From contig JANINJ010000092.1 of the NCBI GenBank assembly GCA_024508855.1, positions 1 through 64,000 on the forward strand: a DNA stretch of 64,000 nt. Reading direction: 5' to 3'. Below are positions 35,652 through 44,496 of this stretch, piece by piece. Within the stretch, counting starts at the first letter, position 1; each line of letters opens with the position of its first letter. The notes under the pieces were generated by a model that made no database searches, was not told the origin of the DNA, and saw nothing but the letters and a program-made list of their open reading frames with translations. A program made the position numbers and the translations under genes. Origin of the DNA: Xanthobacteraceae bacterium (lineage in GTDB: Bacteria > Pseudomonadota > Alphaproteobacteria > Rhizobiales > Xanthobacteraceae).

Positions 35652-35747
35652 CCGACTGATATTCGGAGAAGGAGGCGAGGCCCTCGATCCACGACGATCG
35701 ATCGGAGGACAGGTGCGACGCGCGCTTCGAAGAGCGGGGCTCTGCGA

Positions 35748-36224
35748 TCAGAAGATCGACCATCCGTGGCTACCCGCGACCGCGCCGAGGATCGTCACGA
35801 GGCTGAGGCCGAGCAGAACCCAGTGCACCCTGTGCAGTACCGCGAAGGCGAAGTCGGGCCGCGCACGTGCGAGACGCGGGAAGAACCGGTGAAGAATGAA
35901 CGGCTCGCCGATGAAGAGGATGAACGCGAACAACAGCCACACGCACACCATGGCATGCATCCACCAGAACGAGAGGCTGTGAAACCGATCCCACAGATCC
36001 AGCCGCGCCACCATGTAAAGCCCGCTCAGTCCAACGACGATCACGGCGGTTCGCGCGATCCAGACGAACCGATGCTCGATAGCCTGAAACGCCTTGAATC
36101 GGTTCTCGCCCAGATCGCCACGACGCACGGCGGGCAGCACGACCATGGTCGCCATGCCGACGCCGCCGATCCAGATGACAACGCCGAGAACGTGAAGCGC
36201 GCGTGCGAGAATGACGTCGTCCAT
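35748..36224 (-). CDS. CopD-like integral membrane protein
   Basis: A 158-residue protein with four helices, HVLGVVIWIGGVGMATMVVLP, WIARTAVIVVGLSGLYMV, FWWMHAMVCVWLLFAFILF and VLLGLSLVTILGAVAG. The conserved His residues (RALHVLG, WWMHAMV, LHRVHWV) resemble CopD-type copper or haem-binding membrane proteins. It is divergent from a Crp/Fnr regulator across a shared promoter carrying a palindrome, so co-regulation is likely. Confidence 0.7.
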   Translation of the reverse strand: MDDVILARALHVLGVVIWIGGVGMATMVVLPAVRRGDLGENRFKAFQAIEHRFVWIARTAVIVVGLSGLYMVARLDLWDRFHSLSFWWMHAMVCVWLLFAFILFIGEPFILHRFFPRLARARPDFAFAVLHRVHWVLLGLSLVTILGAVAGSHGWSIF

Positions 36225-36344
36225 GATTTCCATCCAGTCGCGGCGATTCCGGCAAAGAGGTTCGATGCGCATCGCAAGGCGTGCTGTGCAGAGCCGGATG
36301 TGATCGCCTCTCCGGAAAACGTACGCCTGCAGGGGTGCATCGCA

Positions 36345-36360
36345 TTTGCGCCAGCGCAAA
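36345..36360. promoter_or_regulatory. TTTGCGC-CA-GCGCAAA palindrome, NnrR/Dnr-type operator candidate
   Basis: TTTGCGCCAGCGCAAA is a 7+2+7 palindrome containing TTGCG-N4-CGCAA, the half-site spacing used by NnrR/Dnr-type Crp-Fnr proteins. It lies 40 bases upstream of the Crp/Fnr gene start and about 120 bases upstream of the CopD-like start. The Crp/Fnr protein encoded here is the obvious candidate ligand. Confidence 0.6.
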
Positions 36361-36399
36361 TTGTTCTCGCTATTTGTGCGAACCGGCTACAATCGTGCG

Positions 36400-37107
36400 A
36401 TGAATATGATGGACGCAAATTCACCCGCTAATCTGGCTGGCCTGGAAATCTTCCATGGGCTGGCGCCGGTTGCGCTCGAGGACGTGCGCGCGGCGGCGCG
36501 CTTCCGGCATCTTCCCCGCAATACGCGCATCTTCAATCAGGGCGATGGCCGGGTGCGGGCGCACGCGCTCATCGATGGCTGCGTGCGCATTGCGCAATCC
36601 GGCAGTGACGGTGCCCAGGTCGTGGTGCGGTTCATCGTACGCGGCGAGATGTTCGGAACCGTGGCGCTGTTCACGGATGGCTTCTATCCCGCCGATGCCG
36701 ATGCGCTGACCGACGTGAGCGAGGTGAGCTGGAGCGAGGCCGACCTCGCCGGCCTGATGGAACGCCATCATCAGATCTCGGTCAATTTCATCCGCATCAT
36801 CGGGAAGCGGTTGCAGGAAGCGCAGAACCGCGTGCGCGAACTCGCGACCCAGCGCGTCGAGCGGCGCATCGCCCACGCGCTGCTGCGGCTGGCGCGACGT
36901 GCCGGGCAGCGCACCGCCGAGGGCATCACCATCGAGTTTCCGTTGCGGCGCAAGGATATCGCCGACATCTGCGGAACCACATTGCATTCAGCAAGCCGTA
37001 TCCTGACGCCGTGGGAGAAAGCCGGCTGGCTGGTGACGCGCGATCAGCGCCTGACGATCTGCAAGATGTCCGAGATCGAGGAGATTGCCGAAGACAGCAC
37101 CGCCTGA
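36400..37107 (+). CDS. Crp/Fnr-family transcriptional regulator (non-FeS)
   Basis: A 235-residue regulator: cyclic nucleotide-binding-like sensor domain (about 15-130; FRHLPRNTRIFNQGDG, GEMFGTVALFTDG), long helix (about 130-160), and C-terminal HTH (FPLRRKDIADICGTTLHSASRIL). Only three Cys are present, none in the N-terminal FNR-like cluster, so it is not an FeS-type FNR. The type resembles NnrR/Dnr, haem- or NO-responsive regulators. Start at ATG 36400 with ATG 36406 possible. Confidence 0.85.
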   Translation: MNMMDANSPANLAGLEIFHGLAPVALEDVRAAARFRHLPRNTRIFNQGDGRVRAHALIDGCVRIAQSGSDGAQVVVRFIVRGEMFGTVALFTDGFYPADADALTDVSEVSWSEADLAGLMERHHQISVNFIRIIGKRLQEAQNRVRELATQRVERRIAHALLRLARRAGQRTAEGITIEFPLRRKDIADICGTTLHSASRILTPWEKAGWLVTRDQRLTICKMSEIEEIAEDSTA

Positions 37108-37238
37108 CTGGACGACGGCCCGCTTTCTTTGTTCCCGGCCGCGTCCCGTCCACATACGAATTGCGGTTTGGCGCGGAGGTCTCTTGACGAGGTGGGCGCG
37201 AAGGGAAAAGAAAGTCTGTATCAATTCGCCGGACACGA

Positions 37239-37676
37239 ATGACGCTTCATCTCATCAAGCTTGCCGTCGGTTGCGACTCCGTCAAGGATCTCAGGGCGTG
37301 GGTGACCCAGCGTGCGCAGGAAGCCAAGCGGAAAGGGCTGCCGAGCCGCCACACGCACATCACGCGCATGGTGCCCAAGCGCGACGAGGAATTGCTCGAC
37401 GGCGGGTCGCTGTATTGGGTCATTCGCGGTGAGATCGCCGCGCGCGAGAAGCTGACCGCGATCGAGCCGTTCCGCGACAAGGACGGCATCGGACGCTGCC
37501 GCCTCGTCATGCAGCCGAAAGTGATCGGCGTCGTGCCACGACCGATGCGCGCGTTCCAAGGCTGGCGTTATCTGACCGTCAAGGATGCGCCGGTCGATCT
37601 GACCGCTGCCGGCGCCGGCGTTGCAGCGATGCCCGAGCAGATGCAACGCGAGTTGCGTGAGCTCGGATTGCTCTGA
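37239..37676 (+). CDS. DUF1489 protein
   Basis: A 145-residue protein: LHLIKLAVGCDSVKDLRAW, HITRMVPKRDEELLDGGSLYWVIRG, ARQPL-like and RCRLVMQPKVIGVVPRPMRAFQGWRYL. This is the DUF1489 signature, nearly universal in alphaproteobacteria. No function known. It is convergent with panC, 17 bases apart. Confidence 0.9.
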   Translation: MTLHLIKLAVGCDSVKDLRAWVTQRAQEAKRKGLPSRHTHITRMVPKRDEELLDGGSLYWVIRGEIAAREKLTAIEPFRDKDGIGRCRLVMQPKVIGVVPRPMRAFQGWRYLTVKDAPVDLTAAGAGVAAMPEQMQRELRELGLL

Positions 37677-37693
37677 AGCGCGGACGCGATCCG

Positions 37694-38545
37694 TCACACG
37701 CCGATATTGTCGATCAACCGCGTCGTGCCGATCTTGGCTGCAACCAGGAAACGGATCGGACCTTCACTGAGCGACGCGATTGGCGCCAGCGTATCGGCGT
37801 GGCGCGCTTCGAAGTAGTCCAGCGCAAAGCCTGCATTGCTGATGGCTGCGGCACCTTCCGCCATCGCCGTCTTGAGATCGCCGCCGTCGCGCAACTGCCT
37901 GGCGCAATCCTTCATGGTGCGATAGAGCGTCGGCGCGATGCGGCGTTCTTCCGGCGACAGGTAGACGTTGCGCGACGACATGGCGAGGCCATCGCGCTCG
38001 CGCACCGTCGGAATACCGACGACCTTGACGCCGAGATCGAGATCGCGCGCCATCTGCGTCACGACGCGCAGTTGCTGGAAGTCCTTCTGGCCGAACACCG
38101 CGACATCCGGCTTGCACTGGATGAACAGCTTGCCGACGACGGTCGCCACGCCGCCGAAAAAGTGCGGCCGGTAGCGATCTTCCAGATCGGCGATGGCCGG
38201 TCCCTCGCAGGAAATGCGTGTGGCGAAGCCATCCGGGTACATCGTCTTGACGTCGGGATTCCAGATCAGGTCGACTTTCTCGTCAGCAAGCTTCGCGAGA
38301 TCGGTCTTCCAGGTGCGCGGATAGGTGGAGAAATCCTCGTGTGGCGCAAACTGCGTCGGATTGACGAAGATCGAAACGACCACCTTCTCGCAGCGGCGCT
38401 TTGCCTGCCGGACCAGGGTGAGGTGTCCTTCGTGCAGAGCGCCCATCGTCGGCACCAGCGCAACGCGGGCGTTTCGTGCACGAATCTTGTCGAGTGCGCG
38501 GTGCAGCGCAGGAAGGGTGCGGGCGACGACCGGAGTGCGGGCCAT
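37694..38545 (-). CDS. panC: Pantothenate synthetase
   Basis: A 283-residue Pan[21 protein letters not shown] (first ATP motif HxGH), [33 protein letters not shown] and [12 protein letters not shown] (KMSKS-equivalent). It joins pantoate and beta-alanine in coenzyme A synthesis. No panB is adjacent. Length normal. Confidence 0.95.
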   Translation of the reverse strand: MARTPVVARTLPALHRALDKIRARNARVALVPTMGALHEGHLTLVRQAKRRCEKVVVSIFVNPTQFAPHEDFSTYPRTWKTDLAKLADEKVDLIWNPDVKTMYPDGFATRISCEGPAIADLEDRYRPHFFGGVATVVGKLFIQCKPDVAVFGQKDFQQLRVVTQMARDLDLGVKVVGIPTVRERDGLAMSSRNVYLSPEERRIAPTLYRTMKDCARQLRDGGDLKTAMAEGAAAISNAGFALDYFEARHADTLAPIASLSEGPIRFLVAAKIGTTRLIDNIGV

Positions 38546-39114
38546 GAGGTACTCGAAAGATCGGGTGAGAGGACGAGAGTTCGCTGACTTGTTGCAGCAG
38601 CGAAATCGACACTAGCAAACGGGTTTGTCGTCCGCCAAGCAGTCGAAGCGGCCCAGGATTTCGACGACGCGGTTCTTCACAGGACTGTTATGGTTGCGCT
38701 TAACTCGAAGGTTCTCAGATGTCTCGTCCGCGGGATCCGGGTTTTCGCAAAGGGGGATCGGCAGCTTTCGTCGCATCCTGCCCGTTTTTCCGGTGAAATC
38801 GCGGCTGCCTCAAGAGGCACCAATGGCGTCCCACGGCGGATTAGCGCTGCCCTTCGATGGAACTATCTCGCTCGTAGGGCGTTACTTTACCTGAAATACC
38901 AAAGGCTTAGCGAGAATTTTCATTGGAGAGCGAAGTCAGTGGCAGTTTCGGCTCAAGAATTGCGGTAATTAGGTAGGGAAAAATATTGCGCAAATAGTGT
39001 GCAAGTCCTCCGCAATTTGACCTTTCTGTCGCAGTCTTGTGACATATATTCTTGATAACCAGCGCATTTGACGCTGGACGTTCAAAAACGGGTGAGACGT
39101 TCGCAGGGAACAAC
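38546..39114. other. Gene-free stretch, 569 bp, lower GC
   Basis: No convincing gene. The right half is AT-rich and should contain the promoter of the alpha/beta hydrolase gene at 39115. A TTGCGCAA palindrome occurs near 38985. Short overlapping ORFs on both frames have no recognisable protein character. Confidence 0.55.
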
Positions 39115-39981
39115 ATGAAACGCGGAATTGTCATCGTACTTTCGCTTTTGGTCGTAGCCGCTGCTGCCTATCTGAGTGGCAGCAAGTGGCTGATTCGCCA
39201 TGAGACGATGACGTTCTTCGATCAGGAGCGCGGCCGCCCGGTCGAGGTGGACATTGCTGTCCGCCGTGACAAGGAGATGCAGGCCAACGCTGGCATGCTC
39301 AAGCTGCCGGTCGCGATTTTGAATCACGGCAACACCGTCAAATTCACCGAATATTCGTTCCTCGCCAATCTGTTCGCGGCGCGCGGCTACATGACCGTGA
39401 GCATTCAGCACGATCTGGCGAGCGATCCTCCGCTGGTGACGAAGGTCGGGGAACCTTATGTCGGCCGCCTGCCGGTCTATGAGCGCGGCGTGCAGAACAT
39501 CCTGTTCGCCGTCAAGAACATGAAGAAAGTTCAGCCGAACGCGGACTATGATCACCTGACGATGGTCGGTCATTCCAATGGCGGCGACATCGCAGTCTAC
39601 TTCGCCAAGCTTTACCCGGACGAGGTGAAGAAGGTGGTGACGCTCGACAACTTGCGCGTGCCGTTCATGACCGACGGCAAGTTCAAGATCCTGTCGTTCC
39701 GCTCGCACGATCCGGTGTTCAAGGCTGACCCCGGCGTCGTGCCGGACGAGAAGATTTGCGAGGAAGCTGGCATCACCGTCGTGAAGACGGATTTGCAGCA
39801 TACCGAGATGAGCGATCGCGGGCCGGAATCGGCGAAGGTCGAGATCGAAAACATGCTCGATCAATTCCTCGACGATAAGAGCGTGCTGGCTCCGGTCGAT
39901 ACTACGAAGCCGAAGATCGCCGACCCCGGTCCGCTGGCGCAGAATGTCGTGCCGCGCGGCATCGCGAGAGCTGTACCGTAA
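39115..39981 (+). CDS. Secreted/anchored alpha/beta-hydrolase
   Basis: A 288-residue alpha/beta hydrolase with an N-terminal helix (KRGIVIVLSLLVVAAAAYLS), nucleophile elbow GHSNGGD, and likely catalytic His in TDLQHTEMSDRG. The core includes AILNHGNTVKFTEYSFLANLFAARGYMTV. The ATG 39115 follows GCAGGGA; an in-frame ATG 63 bases upstream is less likely. An esterase or acylhydrolase is inferred, substrate unknown. Confidence 0.85.
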   Translation: MKRGIVIVLSLLVVAAAAYLSGSKWLIRHETMTFFDQERGRPVEVDIAVRRDKEMQANAGMLKLPVAILNHGNTVKFTEYSFLANLFAARGYMTVSIQHDLASDPPLVTKVGEPYVGRLPVYERGVQNILFAVKNMKKVQPNADYDHLTMVGHSNGGDIAVYFAKLYPDEVKKVVTLDNLRVPFMTDGKFKILSFRSHDPVFKADPGVVPDEKICEEAGITVVKTDLQHTEMSDRGPESAKVEIENMLDQFLDDKSVLAPVDTTKPKIADPGPLAQNVVPRGIARAVP

Positions 39982-40052
39982 TCGTATCCGTGAATTGATT
40001 TGCTGGTGCGCTCACCGCGCGGCATCATCTTGCCGAGTGAGCGCAGGATGCC

Positions 40053-40814
40053 ATGACGTTTGACCCGTCGAAATCGAAAACCACCGATCCAGCGATGACT
40101 GCGAAACATGCGGCGCCGGCTCGACCGGCGTCGTCGAACGTTCGCTCGACCTCTGCCGATATCTCCGCTTTCGTCGCGAAGGCAAAGGCGATGTCGCCGA
40201 CCGCAGGCCATGCACGTGGCCGCTTGGTGTTCGCGCTCGATGCGACCATGAGCCGGCAGCCGACCTGGGACATGGCGTGCGCGCTGCAGGCCGATATGTT
40301 CAGTGAAGCGGCTTCGATCGGCAATCTCGACATCAGGCTAGTCTACTATCGCGGTGTTGCGGAGTGCCGCGCTAGCGGCTGGATTTCCGACGCAGCGCAT
40401 CTCGCGCGGCTGATGGGCAAGATCCAGTGTCAGGGCGGTCATACCCAGATTGGCAAGGTGCTAGGCGAGGTTCGCCGCGAGGCTGTCGCGACCGGCGTGC
40501 GGGCGATGGTGTTCGTCGGCGACGCGATGGAAGAGTCCGTCGACGATCTTTGTACCCGGGCCGGTGAATTGGGATTGCTCAAGGTGCCGGTGTTCATGTT
40601 TCAGGAAGGCGACAACCCCGTTGCCGAACAGGCTTTCCGCGAAATCGCGCGGCTGACTGGCGGCGCATGGTGTCGGTTCGATCCCGGTGCGGCAGCGCAA
40701 TTGCGTGAACTGTTACGCGCCGCAGCCGCCTATGCCGCCGGCGGACGCGAAGCGCTCGCGAGACTGTCGCAGACGGCCAGCGGGGCCGCTCATCTGCTCG
40801 GGCAGATGAAGTAG
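40053..40814 (+). CDS. VWA-domain protein
   Basis: A 253-residue protein whose central part is a von Willebrand A fold: RLVFALDATMSRQPTWDM (MIDAS-like DxTxS), GGHTQIGKVLGEV, AMVFVGDAMEES. No signal peptide or membrane helix. The C-terminal 60 residues are Ala-rich helices. It precedes the J protein by about 110 bases; a joint role is possible but unsupported. Confidence 0.78.
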   Translation: MTFDPSKSKTTDPAMTAKHAAPARPASSNVRSTSADISAFVAKAKAMSPTAGHARGRLVFALDATMSRQPTWDMACALQADMFSEAASIGNLDIRLVYYRGVAECRASGWISDAAHLARLMGKIQCQGGHTQIGKVLGEVRREAVATGVRAMVFVGDAMEESVDDLCTRAGELGLLKVPVFMFQEGDNPVAEQAFREIARLTGGAWCRFDPGAAAQLRELLRAAAAYAAGGREALARLSQTASGAAHLLGQMK

Positions 40815-40926
40815 CAGTTTCAAATAACACGGTGTCGGACCGTCGATAACGTCTCGGCTAACTGGCGGGCGTTGTATTCCGTTGCCATTTTCTGCGACAA
40901 GTGACGCATCGTTGGAAAGAACTCGT

Positions 40927-41655
40927 ATGGCCACCCTGATCGCCGGCGCCGTTGCCGTCTTCGTGCTCTACACGCTGCTGCAGATGTTCCGCTCGGCCAA
41001 TCCCGCCGTCATGGCGCGCGGCATCAAGATCGCCGGTGGTTTGGTGTCGCTCGCGGTCGCAGCGTTCGTCGGCGTGAAGGGTGAACTGGCGGTGGCTATC
41101 CCGCTCGGCATTTTCGGTGCGGGCCTCCTCGGCTGGTCGCCGTTCGGCGCAGGCGGCCTCGGCAATCTTGGAGGGATATTCGGGCCGTCCGGAGGGCGTT
41201 CCTCCGGGCAGACGTCACGCGTGCGTTCGCGGTTTCTGGAGATGACGCTCGATCACGACAGCGGTGTGCTGAGCGGGCAGATCGTTGCCGGCCCGGGAGC
41301 CGGGCATTCGCTGGATGAATTCGATCTGCCGCAACTAGCAGCAATGATGACGGGGTTCGACGCCGAAAGCTCAGCCTTGCTTGAAAGCTATCTTGACCGC
41401 CGGTTTCCCGCCTGGCGTCAGAACGCGGAGGCGAATGCGGCAGGGCGGCGTAGTGGCGCGGCGTCGGGCGGCAAAATGACCGATGAGGAAGCCTATCAGA
41501 TCCTTGGCTTGCAGCCGGGCGCGGGGCGCGACGATATCAGCCGGGCGCACCGATCCCTCATGAAGAAACTGCATCCCGACCAAGGGGGGTCGACGTACCT
41601 GGCGGCTCGGGTAAACGAGGCCAAGGACACTCTGCTTCGTACTCATCGTAGCTAA
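40927..41655 (+). CDS. Membrane-anchored J-domain protein (TIM14/Pam18-like)
   Basis: A 242-residue protein with two N-terminal hydrophobic segments (TLIAGAVAVFVLYTLLQMF and GGLVSLAVAAFVGVKGELAVAIPLGIFGAG), a middle domain, and a C-terminal J domain with HPD (RAHRSLMKKLHPDQGGSTYL...NEAKDTLL). The tail, PDQGGSTYLAARVNEAKD, is the signature of Pam18/TIM14 J proteins that stimulate mitochondrial Hsp70, and of their alphaproteobacterial relatives. Start at 40927 is the natural one. Likely recruits DnaK to the inner membrane. Confidence 0.85.
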   Translation: MATLIAGAVAVFVLYTLLQMFRSANPAVMARGIKIAGGLVSLAVAAFVGVKGELAVAIPLGIFGAGLLGWSPFGAGGLGNLGGIFGPSGGRSSGQTSRVRSRFLEMTLDHDSGVLSGQIVAGPGAGHSLDEFDLPQLAAMMTGFDAESSALLESYLDRRFPAWRQNAEANAAGRRSGAASGGKMTDEEAYQILGLQPGAGRDDISRAHRSLMKKLHPDQGGSTYLAARVNEAKDTLLRTHRS

Positions 41656-41857
41656 CTCCAGCAACGCTACCAAACGCTACAAACTGCGAGTTGCCACTGC
41701 CGCCTGCTTGATGCCCCGGGCCGCCTGCCATTGTGTCCGGCGTGGTCGGCCATGAGGTACATTTGTATCCGGTAAACCTTGCTGAGAGGTTTTCACCGCG
41801 CGGGTCGTTGGAAACCTGATCCGTCGATCGCTCCGCCGCCGGATGCCTGACAAACGA

Positions 41858-41884
41858 AAAGGCCGGCATTCGATGCCGGCCTTT
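41858..41884 (-). terminator. Rho-independent terminator of the D-Ala-D-Ala carboxypeptidase gene
   Basis: AAAGGCCGGCAT-TCG-ATGCCGGCCTTT, a 12-bp perfect stem, with TTTTCG on the minus-strand side. It lies 30 bases past the stop of the gene at 41914. Confidence 0.88.
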
Positions 41885-41913
41885 CCGAAGACGTGCGCGC
41901 TGTTGAATGGCGC

Positions 41914-43650
41914 TTAGTTGCGGATCGTAATGCAGGACATGTCGGAACGCTTCAGCCGCTTGCAGACCGCTTCGGCCTCGTCGCGTTCCAGGCCGGCGAA
42001 GCGCGCGCGATAGAGCTTCTTGTCATTGCGGGTGACGACGGTTTCGGTGAACGGATCGGCCTTGCCCAGCATGCCCTTGGCGTGATCGCGCGCCGCTTCG
42101 AGACGACGGCGGGCTTCGCTTTCGGTATCCAGCGCGCCGACCTGGACGATCCATCCGGTGTGCGATGCGACCGGCTTGATGGCGCCATTGCGCTGGATCG
42201 GCTGCGAGGGATCCGCGCTCGCGACCTTTGCCTCGGATGCGGTTGCGCTCGAGGCGGGCAGGACGCCCAGCAGCCCCTGACCGGTGCCGTGATGGGGCGG
42301 CTGTACCGGCAGCCGCGATGTCACCGAGCCCGAGGTTTCCGGGCCGTCGCCAGACATCGAGAGCTGGGTCGGACCGGCGGACGCGACTTTCATCGAGCCG
42401 GACCGCACTTGCAGCGTCTTGACCCGAACCGGCTTCATCGGCTCGGTCGAACCGGGGATCGCGGCCAGCGACTGCGACTGGATCACGCCGCTGGTGAGCG
42501 GAGCAGGCTCGGACCGGGCTTCGGCGGCAGGAACGGCAGCAGCTGCAGCCGCGACCAGAGCGCGCGTCGCTGGTGCCGGACGCGGCGTCGGAATGTCCGC
42601 CGTCTCCGCCGCAGCGGTGGCCACCTGAATGGCGCCTTGAGACTGGGTGGGCGGGGCGGGACGTTCTGCAGCATCCGCTTCGGCGACAGCGGCGTTGGCT
42701 TCAGCCGGGCTGCGCTCGGTGATGGCGGCGACGGTGCGGCGGCCGGCGGCCTTGTCGAGGTTTTCCGCCAGCAGGTTGCGCATGATGCCGTCGCGGGATC
42801 TGTAGCTGCGGCCGCCCATGACGACGCCGACCAGGTGGCGATTGCCGCGACGAAGATTGGTGATGAGGTTGAAGCCCGAGGAGCGGGTGTAGCCGGTCTT
42901 GATGCCGTCGACGCCTTCGACGCTACCGAGCAGGTGATTGTGATTGCGAATGTTGTGACCACGGAAATTGAACGAAGCCGTGGCGAAGAATCGATAGTAG
43001 CGCGGGAAGCGATCCTGGATCGCACGGGCGAGGACCGACTGGTCGCGCGCGGTGGTGACCTGATCGTCGTCGGGCAGGCCCGACGCGTTGCGATATACGG
43101 TTCGCGTCATGCCGAGTGCCCGCGCCTTGCGCGTCATCATCTTGGCGAAGTCGTCTTCGTCGCCGCCGATGGCTTCGGCAATGACGACGGCGGCATCGTT
43201 GGCCGAACGCGTCACCAGCCCCTTGATCGCATCTTCGACGCGGATGGTTTGTCCGGGACGCAATCCAAGCTTGGTGGGGGCTTGCACCGACGCATGTTCG
43301 GAAACGCGCATTTGGCCATCGAGGCTCATCTTGCCGGACTCGAGACGCTCGAACAGCAGATAGAGCGTCATGACCTTGGTAAGGGAGGCCGGATGTCGAA
43401 GACCGTCCGCGCTTGTCGATTGCAGCGTTGCGCCTGAATTGGCGTCGACGATGATCGAGGAGAAAGCGGGATTGTAACTCTGGCGCGCTTCGTGGTGACG
43501 AACGTGCCGGTGATGGGAGTGGTGCCGGTGACGGTGCGCGCGGCGGGCGTCGGCAGTGTCACTGGTGAAGACAACGGCGGCGGTGATGGTGGCCAGCCCG
43601 AGGACGCAAACCCGTAGGACGCGCGAGGAGGCTGAAGTTGAGCGTAGCAT
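41914..43650 (-). CDS. D-alanyl-D-alanine carboxypeptidase with SPOR domain
   Basis: A 578-residue penicillin-binding protein. A signal sequence (to about 35) is followed by a His-rich stretch (RRAHRHRHHSHHRHVRHH) and the class A PBP5-type domain: SxxK in LRHPASLTKVM, SxN in VTRSANDAA, KTG in VEGVDGIKTGY. A Ala/Pro-rich linker leads to a C-terminal SPOR peptidoglycan-binding domain (TGWIVQVGALDTESEARRRLEAARDHA...). It trims peptidoglycan pentapeptides and is probably localised at the septum. SPOR fusion is common in this group. Confidence 0.93.
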   Translation of the reverse strand: MLRSTSASSRVLRVCVLGLATITAAVVFTSDTADARRAHRHRHHSHHRHVRHHEARQSYNPAFSSIIVDANSGATLQSTSADGLRHPASLTKVMTLYLLFERLESGKMSLDGQMRVSEHASVQAPTKLGLRPGQTIRVEDAIKGLVTRSANDAAVVIAEAIGGDEDDFAKMMTRKARALGMTRTVYRNASGLPDDDQVTTARDQSVLARAIQDRFPRYYRFFATASFNFRGHNIRNHNHLLGSVEGVDGIKTGYTRSSGFNLITNLRRGNRHLVGVVMGGRSYRSRDGIMRNLLAENLDKAAGRRTVAAITERSPAEANAAVAEADAAERPAPPTQSQGAIQVATAAAETADIPTPRPAPATRALVAAAAAAVPAAEARSEPAPLTSGVIQSQSLAAIPGSTEPMKPVRVKTLQVRSGSMKVASAGPTQLSMSGDGPETSGSVTSRLPVQPPHHGTGQGLLGVLPASSATASEAKVASADPSQPIQRNGAIKPVASHTGWIVQVGALDTESEARRRLEAARDHAKGMLGKADPFTETVVTRNDKKLYRARFAGLERDEAEAVCKRLKRSDMSCITIRN

Positions 43651-43928
43651 AAACGTCCCCGTCCAATTTCGACTCTAGATCACCGGTGCCTGAGGCTAAA
43701 TTATGCTCATCGGCCGGTTATAACCTCACTGGACTGGTCCAACGCGGCGTGTTCTCCGAACGGGATGGCGGATCAGGGTGCCATTCTGGCCAAGAGATTG
43801 GGCGCGCGAGGGTTTTCGTCGGTCCAGCATATTGCAACGATTGCAGAAAATCAGGTTAGGAGAGTGGGGTTTCGAAACAGTTAAAGATTCCTTGCATCAA
43901 AAGGCCCGATTCGACACCAATATGATAT

Positions 43929-43943
43929 TTGTGCGACGCACAA
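43929..43943. promoter_or_regulatory. PhaR-type operator candidate, perfect
   Basis: TTGTGCG-A-CGCACAA is a 7+1+7 palindrome. Its right part TGCGACGCACAA fits the TGC/GCA-rich consensus I associate with PhaR (AniA) repressor sites of Bradyrhizobium. It lies about 125 bases before the phasin start, the expected target of PhaR. Confidence 0.55.
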
Positions 43944-43959
43944 TTTTAATTGACGGCGA

Positions 43960-43971
43960 TTGTGCGGTGCG
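43960..43971. promoter_or_regulatory. PhaR-type operator candidate, imperfect second copy
   Basis: TTGTGCGGTGCG (complement CGCACCGCACAA) repeats the TTGTGCG half-site of the first site with a 31-base period and one mismatch against the same consensus. The pair together looks like a tandem operator. Confidence 0.45.
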
Positions 43972-44066
43972 ATACAAAAACTTCCAGGCGGCAACGGCTC
44001 CAAGAATGCCTTTCGAGGGATTCCGGGCACGTTGTGTCTCCATTGGTCTGGGAAAGGAATTTTTAC

Positions 44067-44408
44067 ATGGTCAAGGTTGAAGACGTGCAGCAGTACGGCA
44101 AAGAGCAGTTCGACGCCGCTGTGACGGCAGCAAACGATTACCAGAAGAACGTCCAGGCGATCGCGACGGCTTTCGGCGATTACGCCAAGAAGTCGTTCGA
44201 AGACGGCAATGCGTTTCTTGAGAAGCTTGCCGGTTCGAAGTCGTGGGACAAGGCCCTCGAGGTGCAGGCCGAGTACGCCAAGAATTCCTTCGAGTCGTTC
44301 GTTGCCGAGTCGCAGAAGATCGGCGGCCTCTATGCCGATATCGCCAAGCAGGCTTACAAGCCTTTCGAAGGCTTCGTCGCCAAGCTGACCCCGGCGGCGG
44401 CTAACTGA
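44067..44408 (+). CDS. Phasin-family protein
   Basis: A 113-residue phasin: VKVEDVQQYGKEQFDAAVTA, AIATAFGDYAKKSFEDGNAF, SKSWDKALEVQAEYAKNSFE and KIGGLYADIAKQAYKPFEGF. Amphipathic helices coat polyhydroxyalkanoate granules. The ATG 44067 follows GGAAAGGAA; an in-frame GTG/ATG 117 bases upstream is not needed. The two PhaR-type sites upstream support the phasin assignment. Confidence 0.9.
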   Translation: MVKVEDVQQYGKEQFDAAVTAANDYQKNVQAIATAFGDYAKKSFEDGNAFLEKLAGSKSWDKALEVQAEYAKNSFESFVAESQKIGGLYADIAKQAYKPFEGFVAKLTPAAAN

Positions 44409-44444
44409 TAGATCTCCCGCCGCATATGCCGGCGCCGCAAAGAA

Positions 44445-44470
44445 AAAGCCCGGTCGTTCGACCGGGCTTT
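44445..44470. terminator. Bidirectional rho-independent terminator
   Basis: AAAGCCCGGTCG-TT-CGACCGGGCTTT is a perfect 12-bp stem followed by TTTTA. It sits between the phasin gene and the convergent VWA/Tad gene and serves both (minus side tail TTTTTCTTT). Confidence 0.9.
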
Positions 44471-44496
44471 TTTATGTGTCGTAGTTAGGTGTCGCT

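Larger units (their letters stand above)
43651..44066. other. Gene-free stretch containing the phasin promoter
   Basis: This 416-bp region has no supported gene. It carries the two PhaR-type sites at 43929-43971 and must contain the phasin promoter, plus the carboxypeptidase promoter on the other side. Confidence 0.6.

Noticed and set aside
38625-38968. Two overlapping plus-strand frames of 89 and 92 codons
   Set aside because: No start site, no known protein features and conflicting frames; treated as non-coding.
41893-43437. A 514-codon plus-strand frame opposite the carboxypeptidase gene
   Set aside because: The PBP and SPOR motifs on the minus strand are complete; the plus frame is a shadow.
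43778-44080. A 100-codon frame upstream of the phasin
   Set aside because: It overlaps the phasin start and the PhaR-like sites; composition is not protein-like.
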